Source: DATJJW01 sp035491935 (lineage in GTDB: Bacteria; Pseudomonadota; Alphaproteobacteria; ATCC43930; CGMCC-115725). Taken from it: a stretch of DNA of 11,144 nucleotides. Numbering within the stretch: the stretch's first letter is position 1; each line of letters begins with the position of its first letter. Below the pieces are notes generated by a model. The model was not told the origin of the DNA and did no database searches. It saw only the letters and a list, made by a program, of their open reading frames with translations. The position numbers and the translations under genes were made by a program. Of this stretch, positions 5,513 to 11,144 are shown in pieces. The stretch covers positions 1-11,144 of the forward strand of contig DATJJW010000102.1 of assembly GCA_035491935.1 (NCBI GenBank). Reading direction: 5' to 3'.

Positions 5513-6814
5513 TCATGACGAAGGCTCGGCGTGCTTATGGCCGGAAGAGGTCGGCGGCAGCGGTACCGTGCCGTCGTTGCGGTACCAGGCGAGGAAGGTC
5601 GACAGGATCATCATCGCGATGATGCCGACGATATTGACCAGAAGCTGCATGCCGAATGAGGCGCTGACCTCCTGCAGGACGAAGCGGCCCATCAATGCCA
5701 GCAGGATGGTGAAGCAGAAGACGTAGAGCGAGAACTGGCCGCAGCGCACGATCGGCCAGGCGAGGCGGCCGGTCCAGAAATCGGAGCGCATCGGGATGAA
5801 CCGCCCGGCCAGCAGTGCGATGCACAGGAAGTTTATGAGGCGAATCGGCGCCAGCGTCGTCTTGTCGGCCATGGGCGGCACCGCCAGGATGGGCGGGAAC
5901 GCCGGCCACAGGCTATGGATCAACGTCGTGGCGGATGTCACGAGGCATGTGCCTGCGATGAGGATGGCACCCCAAAGCAGCCATGGCGACTTCAGCGCGA
6001 CCAGACGCTCGGCCGAGCTCGGATGCCCGCAGGAGGCGCCGATCAGGAAGATCAGCTGCCAGGCGAAGGGGTTGAAGTACCAGGTGTGGCCCTGCGGGTA
6101 GCTGGGCAGATCGAAGCCCCAGATCTGCACCGCGCCATAGAGGATGACCGACGGGACAAGCATGATCCAGATGTTGCGTCGGATCGCCACCAATGCGAAG
6201 GGCAGGAAGGCCAGGAAGACGATGTAGAGTGGCAGGATATCGAGATAGACCGGCTGGAACTGCAGCGTCAGCGCCTTGATGATGGCGATGTCCGGCTGGG
6301 CCAGGAAATCGTCGACCCGAAGATCGGTGTCATAGGTCAGGTTGCCGGATTTGTAGACGCTGGTCGACACCTCGGCGATGAACAGCACGAACAGCATGAT
6401 ATGAGCGACATAGAGCGTCCAGACCCGCTTGTAGACCTGGCGCGAGCAGGCCATGAAGCCGCCGCGCAGCAAAGTTCGGCCATAGACCATGGCGGCGACG
6501 TAGCCGGACATGAAATAGAACACCTCCGCCGCATCGCTGTAGGCGAAGGTGCGCAAGGTGAAATAGGAGAGGAAATTTTCCGGTACGTGATCGATGAAGA
6601 TCAGGATCAGCGCCAGGCCGCGGAAGAAATCGATACGGAAATCACGCTCCGGGCTGGTGCGGGTCGACTTTTTGCTGCCGCCCCCGTTGGTCCCATCGCC
6701 GCCGATCTTCGTGATTTCGCCGGGCAATATGGCGGGCCGCTGATCGGCGGCGTGCGGCGTGCGATCGCCGCCGCGCTCCAACTTGATCAGGTTGTTTCGC
6801 TCGCCGAGGCTCAT
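5513..6814 (-). CDS. opgC: OpgC-type membrane succinyltransferase
   Basis: The 433-residue product is an integral membrane protein with about ten hydrophobic segments between residues 60 and 415. The family signature RDFRIDFFRGLALILIFIDH begins at residue 57, followed by AAEVFYFMSGYVAAMVYGR. OpgC proteins are acyltransferase-3 relatives that attach succinyl groups to osmoregulated periplasmic glucans. The first 50 residues are hydrophilic, glycine- and charge-rich, and probably cytoplasmic. The start ATG at 6814 has an AAGGGG 12 bases upstream; a later start is possible because the unique tail is not conserved. It is the first gene of a likely operon with cobD and the GTPase, although no functional link between glucan succinylation and cobalamin is known to me. 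Confidence 0.88.
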   Translation of the reverse strand: MSLGERNNLIKLERGGDRTPHAADQRPAILPGEITKIGGDGTNGGGSKKSTRTSPERDFRIDFFRGLALILIFIDHVPENFLSYFTLRTFAYSDAAEVFYFMSGYVAAMVYGRTLLRGGFMACSRQVYKRVWTLYVAHIMLFVLFIAEVSTSVYKSGNLTYDTDLRVDDFLAQPDIAIIKALTLQFQPVYLDILPLYIVFLAFLPFALVAIRRNIWIMLVPSVILYGAVQIWGFDLPSYPQGHTWYFNPFAWQLIFLIGASCGHPSSAERLVALKSPWLLWGAILIAGTCLVTSATTLIHSLWPAFPPILAVPPMADKTTLAPIRLINFLCIALLAGRFIPMRSDFWTGRLAWPIVRCGQFSLYVFCFTILLALMGRFVLQEVSASFGMQLLVNIVGIIAMMILSTFLAWYRNDGTVPLPPTSSGHKHAEPSS

Positions 6815-6887
6815 GTGCGAACTAAACCCCTTGCTGCATGATGTTCAATGATTGGGAGCCGTTGGCCCGGTTGCATATCCGTCAAAG

Positions 6888-6913
6888 CCACATCCCTGTC
6901 AGGGATATGGTGG
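6888..6913 (-). terminator. Palindromic hairpin between the ACT gene and opgC
   Basis: On the minus strand ATCCCTG and CAGGGAT flank a single central base (6892-6906), extended by CCAC/GTGG outer arms with a small bulge. It begins 13 bases after the ACT-gene stop and is followed by CTTTG rather than a long T-run. It may be a weak terminator, or a 15-bp operator for opgC, whose start is 75 bp further on. Confidence 0.4.
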
Positions 6914-6925
6914 CCGTCAGGCCGT

Positions 6926-7318
6926 TCAGGAAGCCACTTCCGCGACACGGCGCAAGGCCGTCGCCGCCTCCGAAACGCGACCGTCGCGCACCAGGACGTA
7001 ATCGGTGTCGTAGGTCGAGAGCGCTAGGATCGGCACGCCCGCCTCGGCGAGCGGCGTCAGCAGGCGCATCAACACGCCGGTGAGCGACAGGGCCAGCGGC
7101 CCCGCCACCTTGAATACCCGCCAGCCATGCTCGGCCTCCACCCCCTCGGGAACGCGATCACCGCGGCAGATGATCGAGATCTCGTCACGGGTGCGCGTCA
7201 CGGAAACGATCTCGTCATCCCATAGCGTCCAGTCTGCGACCCAATCCGGCAATTGGTGGCCGGCCGGCAGGTGGGCGATTGCCAAGGTTTCGGGCAGCAG
7301 CGAAAGGGCCAGTTTCAA
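6926..7318 (-). CDS. ACT domain protein (CASTOR/ACT_7-like)
   Basis: From TTG at 7318 the product is 130 residues. It starts LKLALSLLPETLAIAHLP, then EIVSVTRTRDEISIICRGDR, GWRVFKVAGPLALSLTGVL, and AGVPILALSTYDTDYVLV. That series matches the double-ACT architecture of small bacterial proteins related to the CASTOR/ACT_7 family, which are thought to bind amino acids; the function is unproven. An in-frame ATG exists at 7387 (153 residues), but the extra 23 residues are not family-like and would lie at or before the likely transcription start of the promoter at 7389-7417. GGAG (7329-7332) is ten bases before the TTG. It is a single gene between fzlA and the opgC operon. Confidence 0.82.
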   Translation of the reverse strand: MKLALSLLPETLAIAHLPAGHQLPDWVADWTLWDDEIVSVTRTRDEISIICRGDRVPEGVEAEHGWRVFKVAGPLALSLTGVLMRLLTPLAEAGVPILALSTYDTDYVLVRDGRVSEAATALRRVAEVAS

Positions 7319-7388
7319 GATGGATCGGCTCCGGACCGGCGGGAATGCCCTGACCCACGTCAGGCAGCCTATTCCCAAGTGACGCATT

Positions 7389-7417
7389 ATTGTCGTGGCA
7401 TGTCACAGTGCCGTCAA
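7389..7417 (-). promoter_or_regulatory. Sigma-70-like promoter for the ACT-domain gene
   Basis: On the minus strand TTGACG (7412-7417, five of six to consensus) and GACAAT (7389-7394, four of six) are separated by exactly 17 bp. Transcription would begin near 7382, which excludes the ATG at 7387 and supports the TTG start at 7318. Confidence 0.5.
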
Positions 7418-7542
7418 CAATCGAGACGCTTGGTAAGATGCGTAAAGCCATGATCAATCGCGACGATGTCGGAAATGAGGCGCCTGGGCAGGGAAGCACA
7501 CCGGAAATGTGTCCGGAAGGTAATGTTGTCGGCCGCCCGATT

Positions 7543-8211
7543 CTAGAAATCCAGATCGGCGTAGTGTTCCGGCGGCGGGTGGCCAGGCAGGTGGTCGGTC
7601 AGCAGCGGCCGGAAGCTGGGGCGCGACTTGACCCGTGCGTACCAGTCCTTGGCCAGGTCGTGATTGCCCCAGGGCACGTCGCCGATATAATCGAGCGTTG
7701 AGAAATGCGCCGCCGCCGCGATGTCGGCGACCGAGAAATGATCACCCGCCAGCCAACGCCGCCTTTCGGCCAGATAGCCGATGTAATCCAGATGGTAATG
7801 GACGTTGGCATGACCGGCGCGGATGGCGGCGGAGTTGGGATTGCCGTAGCCCATCATGCGTTTCATCATCTTCTCGCCGACCAGGTTCTGCGTGACCTCG
7901 CGATTCATCTTGAGGTCGAACCAGGCGACGAGCCGGCGTGCCTCGGCACGTGAGGCGGCATCCAGGCCATAGAGCGGCCGGTCGCGATAGGCATCCTCCA
8001 GATATTCGCAGATGACGCCCGAATCGGCGATGGCGCGGCCATCGGCCTCCAGCAGCACCGGGACCTCGGCCGCGGGGTTCAGCTCCAGATAATCAGGCCG
8101 CCGTTCCCAGACCTTTTCATGTCGAAGCTCGAAATCGAGGTTCTTCTCCTTGAGGACGACACGGACCTTGCGGGAGAACGGGCAGAGCGGCAGATGGAAC
8201 AGTGTACGCAT
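7543..8211 (-). CDS. fzlA: FzlA-like GST-fold cell division protein
   Basis: The 222-residue product has an N-terminal thioredoxin fold (MRTLFHLPLCPFSRKVRVVL at 1-20, EVPVLLEADG with the cis-proline, DSGVICEYLEDAY) and a C-terminal helical domain ending FRPLLTDHLPGHPPPEHYAD followed by LDF. That conserved tail, W35 and the length near 225 residues fit FzlA, the alphaproteobacterial FtsZ-binding protein that stabilises curved FtsZ filaments and promotes constriction; it has a GST fold but is not considered a glutathione enzyme. The alternative is an ordinary glutathione S-transferase, since C10 and the DSG motif leave some ambiguity. It is a single gene 222 bp from the gltB stop, with a 17-bp palindrome in its upstream region. 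Confidence 0.78.
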   Translation of the reverse strand: MRTLFHLPLCPFSRKVRVVLKEKNLDFELRHEKVWERRPDYLELNPAAEVPVLLEADGRAIADSGVICEYLEDAYRDRPLYGLDAASRAEARRLVAWFDLKMNREVTQNLVGEKMMKRMMGYGNPNSAAIRAGHANVHYHLDYIGYLAERRRWLAGDHFSVADIAAAAHFSTLDYIGDVPWGNHDLAKDWYARVKSRPSFRPLLTDHLPGHPPPEHYADLDF

Positions 8212-8260
8212 GGCGCCAAGCTATTCGTTAACGATATGAAAATCTAGAGCCCGATCCGAT

Positions 8261-8277
8261 CAGGTCGGGTCGACCTG
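8261..8277. promoter_or_regulatory. 17-bp palindrome upstream of fzlA
   Basis: CAGGTCG and CGACCTG flank GGT, a perfect 7-bp-arm dyad centred 58 bp before the fzlA start. It also overlaps a CCCGATC/GGTCGGG stem (8250-8269). It could be an operator or an RNA hairpin in the fzlA leader. Confidence 0.4.
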
Positions 8278-8377
8278 AATGGTGAATCGGTCTCTATACT
8301 TTTGAATCAGATCGGGGTTCGGATTTGGAGTCGGTTCTACCCGAAACCTGAACCGTGATCTGCCCATCGCATCGCAT

Positions 8378-8409
8378 GAAAAAGGCCGGCGAGAGCATCG
8401 CCGGCCTTT
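8378..8409 (-). terminator. Intrinsic terminator of gltB
   Basis: AAAGGCCGGCGA (8381-8392) and TCGCCGGCCTTT (8398-8409) form a perfect 12-bp stem with a 5-base loop. Read on the minus strand it ends in TTTTT and lies 23 bases after the gltB stop. Confidence 0.93.
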
Positions 8410-8432
8410 CTTCGAGCCGTTGCGGGACCGGC

Positions 8433-11144
8433 TTAATCGTCGCCGGCCGCGGCCATCGGCACCTCGACGGTGAGCGGCTGGGGCAGGCGCTTGATCATCT
8501 CCTTCGGCACGACGTGCCAGAAGTGCTGAATCTCGCGCTGCCAGTCGTTCAGCAGCTGTTCGGCATAGACCGATTGGGTTTCGGCGACATGCTGCTGGAC
8601 CAGGGCCTTCACCACGCCTTCCCAATGCGGCGTCTCGATGCGCTGCCAGGTCAGCGTCTCCGGATTGACCTTGGACGGGAAGGCCATGTCCGGATCGTAG
8701 ATGAAGGCCATGCCGCCGGTCATGCCGGCACCAAAGTTCTCGCCGATGGCTCCCAGGATCACGGCGACGCCGCCGGTCATGTACTCGCAGCCATTCGAGC
8801 CGCAGCCTTCGACCACCACCTCGGCGCCGGAGTTGCGCACGGCGAAGCGTTCGCCCGCCTGGCCCGCCGCGAACATCTTGCCGGCCGTGGCACCGTAGAG
8901 CACCGTGTTGCCGATGATGGTGTTGGCATAGGTCACCAGCGGCGAGGATGTCGGCGGTCGCACGACGATCGTGCCGCCCGACAGGCCCTTGCCGGTATAG
9001 TCATTGGCGTCGCCGAACACCTCGAGCTTCAAGCCCTGCACTGCGAAGGCGCCGAGCGACTGGCCGCCCGAACCGCGCAGCCGCACCGTGATGTGGCCCG
9101 GCTGCAGCCCGGTCTGGCCGAACTTGCGCGTCAGCATCGACGACATGCGCGTGCCGATCGCCCGCTCGGTGTTGCGGATGTTGTAGGTCAGCTGCATCTT
9201 CTCGCCGACCTCGAACAGCGCGGTCGCGTCCTTCAGCATCTGCGCGTCCAGCGAATCCGGCACTTCGTTGCGCTCGGCTTGCGTGCAGTAGCGCGCATAG
9301 CCGCCGGGGTCCGCCTGGGCCAGGATCGGGTTGAGGTCGAGGTCGTCGAGATGCGAGGAGCCGCGGCTGACCTGGGTGAGCAGGTCGGTACGGCCGACGA
9401 TCTCGTTCAGCGACTTGGCGCCCAGCGAGGCCAGGATGTCGCGTACCTCTTCGGCTACGAAGCTGAACAGGTTGACGACCTTCTCGGGCGAACCCTCGAA
9501 TTTCTGGCGCAGCGCCGGGTCCTGGGTGCAGATGCCGACCGGGCAGGTGTTGGAGTGGCACTGCCGGACCATGATGCAGCCCATGGCGACCAGCGAGGCC
9601 GTGCCGAGGCCATATTCCTCGGCGCCCAGCATCGCGGCGATGACCACGTCACGGCCGGTCTTGAGGCCGCCATCGGTACGCAGCTTCACGCGATGACGCA
9701 GGCGGTTCAGCACCAGAACCTGATGCACCTCGGCCAAGCCCATCTCCCACGGCACGCCGGCATATTTGATCGAGGATTGCGGGCTGGCGCCCGTGCCGCC
9801 GACATGGCCGGAGACCAGGATGACGTCGGCCTTGGCCTTGGCGACGCCGGCCGCGATCGTGCCGATGCCGGAACGCGCCACCAGTTTGACGCAGACCTTG
9901 GCGTCCGGGTTGATCTGCTTCAGGTCGTAGATGAGCTGAGCCAGATCCTCGATCGAGTAGATGTCATGATGCGGCGGCGGCGACACCAGCGCCACGCCGG
10001 GGGTCGAATGGCGCAGCCGTGCGATCAGGCCGTCGACCTTGAAGCCCGGTACCTGGCCGCCTTCGCCGGGCTTGGCGCCCTGGGCGACCTTGATCTCCAG
10101 CTCGCGGCAATTGTTCAGGTATTCGGCGGTGACGCCGAAACGGCCGGAGGCCACCTGCTTGATCGCCGAGCTGGCATTGTCGCCGTTCTTGCGTGGACGG
10201 TAGCGCGCCGGATCCTCGCCGCCTTCGCCGCTGTCGGACTTGGCGCCGATGCGGTTCATGGCGATGGACAGCGTCTCATGCGCCTCGGGGCCGAGTGCGC
10301 CCAGCGAGATGCCGGGGGCGACCAGGCGCTTGCGGATCTCCGTGATCGATTCGACCTCGTCCGGCGAGACCGGCGCCTGCTTCATGTTGAAGTCGAGCAG
10401 GTCGCGCAGGTTGATCATGCCTTGGCGGCGCACTGCCTCGCTGTAACGCTTGTAGGTCGCATAGGAGTCGCGATCGACCGCGCTCTGCAGCAGATGCACC
10501 ATTTCGCCCTGGAAGGCGTGGTTTTCCGAGCCGCGGCGATAGCGGTAGAAGCCGCCGACCGGCAGTGCGACATAGTCGGTGGCATAGCCGCGGGTGTGCT
10601 GCTCCACCGTCTTGAACTGGATGCCCTGCAGGCCGATGCCGGAGATCTTCGAGGTCATGCCCGGGAAGAAGTCCGCCACCAGCGAGCGCGACAGGCCCAC
10701 CGCTTCGAAATTATAGGCGCCGCGATAAGACGAAACGACCGAGATGCCCATCTTGGCCATGATCTTGAGCAGGCCGTCGTCGATCGCCTTCTTGTAGTTC
10801 TTGAGCGCCGTCTCTAGCGAGACGTTGCCCAGGAGGCCGCGCTGGAAGCGGTCGATGATCGTCTCTTCCGCCAGGTAGGCGTTGATGCAGGTGGCGCCGA
10901 CGCCGACCAGCACGGCGAAATACTGCACGTCCAGGCATTCGGCCGAACGCACCGTCAGCGCCGTGAATGTCCGCAGCTGCTGGCGCACCAGATGGCTGTG
11001 CACCGCGCCCGTGGCCAGGATCATCGGGATCGCCGCGCGGGTGGCGCTCATGGCGGCATCCGACAGGATCACGTGCGTGCAGCCGCGGCGGACCGCATCC
11101 TCCGATTCCTGGCGAATGCGCCGGATCGCGTCCCGGAGCGCGCT
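8433..11144 (-). CDS. gltB: Glutamate synthase [NADPH] large subunit, C-terminal 903 residues (runs off right edge)
   Basis: The frame is open to the window edge, and the residues there (SALRDAIRRIRQESEDAVRR) belong to the protein, so the gene continues beyond 11144. GltB is about 1,500 residues, and the N-terminal glutaminase domain lies outside. Visible are the central linker domain, the FMN-binding synthase barrel (SPPPHHDIYSIEDLAQLIYD, KLVARSGIGTIAAGVAKA, GHVGGTGASP), the 3Fe-4S cysteines in GCIMVRQCHSNTCPVGICTQ (around 9530-9585), and the C-terminal GXGXG beta-helix (GGQSLGAFAVQG, GKGLSGGTIVV, GCEYMTGGVAVILG). The enzyme converts glutamine and 2-oxoglutarate to two glutamates with electrons supplied by GltD. 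The gene ends at a strong terminator, so gltD is not downstream; it must lie upstream or elsewhere. Confidence 0.97.
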   Translation of the reverse strand, partial: SALRDAIRRIRQESEDAVRRGCTHVILSDAAMSATRAAIPMILATGAVHSHLVRQQLRTFTALTVRSAECLDVQYFAVLVGVGATCINAYLAEETIIDRFQRGLLGNVSLETALKNYKKAIDDGLLKIMAKMGISVVSSYRGAYNFEAVGLSRSLVADFFPGMTSKISGIGLQGIQFKTVEQHTRGYATDYVALPVGGFYRYRRGSENHAFQGEMVHLLQSAVDRDSYATYKRYSEAVRRQGMINLRDLLDFNMKQAPVSPDEVESITEIRKRLVAPGISLGALGPEAHETLSIAMNRIGAKSDSGEGGEDPARYRPRKNGDNASSAIKQVASGRFGVTAEYLNNCRELEIKVAQGAKPGEGGQVPGFKVDGLIARLRHSTPGVALVSPPPHHDIYSIEDLAQLIYDLKQINPDAKVCVKLVARSGIGTIAAGVAKAKADVILVSGHVGGTGASPQSSIKYAGVPWEMGLAEVHQVLVLNRLRHRVKLRTDGGLKTGRDVVIAAMLGAEEYGLGTASLVAMGCIMVRQCHSNTCPVGICTQDPALRQKFEGSPEKVVNLFSFVAEEVRDILASLGAKSLNEIVGRTDLLTQVSRGSSHLDDLDLNPILAQADPGGYARYCTQAERNEVPDSLDAQMLKDATALFEVGEKMQLTYNIRNTERAIGTRMSSMLTRKFGQTGLQPGHITVRLRGSGGQSLGAFAVQGLKLEVFGDANDYTGKGLSGGTIVVRPPTSSPLVTYANTIIGNTVLYGATAGKMFAAGQAGERFAVRNSGAEVVVEGCGSNGCEYMTGGVAVILGAIGENFGAGMTGGMAFIYDPDMAFPSKVNPETLTWQRIETPHWEGVVKALVQQHVAETQSVYAEQLLNDWQREIQHFWHVVPKEMIKRLPQPLTVEVPMAAAGDD

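Noticed and set aside
5915..6841. Plus-strand frame of 308 codons
   Set aside because: It is antisense to opgC and strongly charged (D, E, Q, R rich), the mirror of a membrane protein's hydrophobic codons.
6815..6925. Possible cobalamin riboswitch before the opgC-cobD operon
   Set aside because: The stretch is too short and lacks the B12-box-like conserved blocks; only a small palindrome is present.
7501..7516. CCGGA/TCCGG stem after fzlA as terminator
   Set aside because: The stem is five base pairs with no T-run, too weak to support a call.
8228..8236. TTAACGAT near the fzlA start as a CtrA half-site
   Set aside because: Only one half-site is present; the second TTAA at the expected spacing is missing.
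8355..10817. Open frame of 820 codons on the plus strand
   Set aside because: It is antisense to gltB, which has clear FMN and Fe-S motifs. The product is rich in H, R, D, Q and A with no family features, a common effect of high-GC third positions on the opposite strand.

Overview
This is a GC-rich bacterial window, most likely from an alphaproteobacterium of a Rhodospirillales-like group. That placement is inferred from the family set: an FzlA-like GST fold protein ending in DLDF, an OpgC-type succinyltransferase, and a GltB of the Azospirillum kind. The coding density is normal except for one long gene-poor stretch at about 2106-2801. No insertion sequence, integrase, CRISPR array, tRNA or rRNA was seen.

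Left part (1-2105). The 5' part of a DUF427 gene leaves the window on the minus strand. On the plus strand a yybP-ykoY (manganese) riboswitch precedes a FieF-like cation diffusion facilitator (CDF). Downstream sequence can pair with the riboswitch's 3' edge to mask the Shine-Dalgarno (SD) sequence. A small helix-turn-helix gene follows, and its own strong SD sits in a 10-bp hairpin. These two leaders make the region the most interesting of the window: two successive genes whose ribosome binding sites are each covered by a predicted RNA structure.

Middle (2106-3476). About 700 bp holds no recognisable gene but has AT-rich dyads and short repeats. It ends at a 54-codon gene for an exported, lysine-rich repetitive peptide with a perfect intrinsic terminator. 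A Nudix hydrolase gene starts only 18 bp beyond that terminator.

Central minus-strand block (3449-6814). opgC, cobD and a COG0523/CobW-type GTPase are packed head to tail with a 10-bp gap and a 4-bp ATGA overlap, so they probably form one operon. The GTPase gene overlaps the Nudix gene tail to tail by 28 bp. CobD makes the aminopropanol phosphate arm of cobalamin. The GTPase is probably a metal chaperone. OpgC modifies periplasmic glucans and seems functionally unrelated.

Right part (6926-11144), all minus strand. It holds an ACT-domain protein whose true start is probably an internal TTG, an FzlA-like division protein, and the C-terminal 903 residues of glutamate synthase large subunit (gltB), which runs off the right edge. 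A strong intrinsic terminator separates gltB from fzlA.
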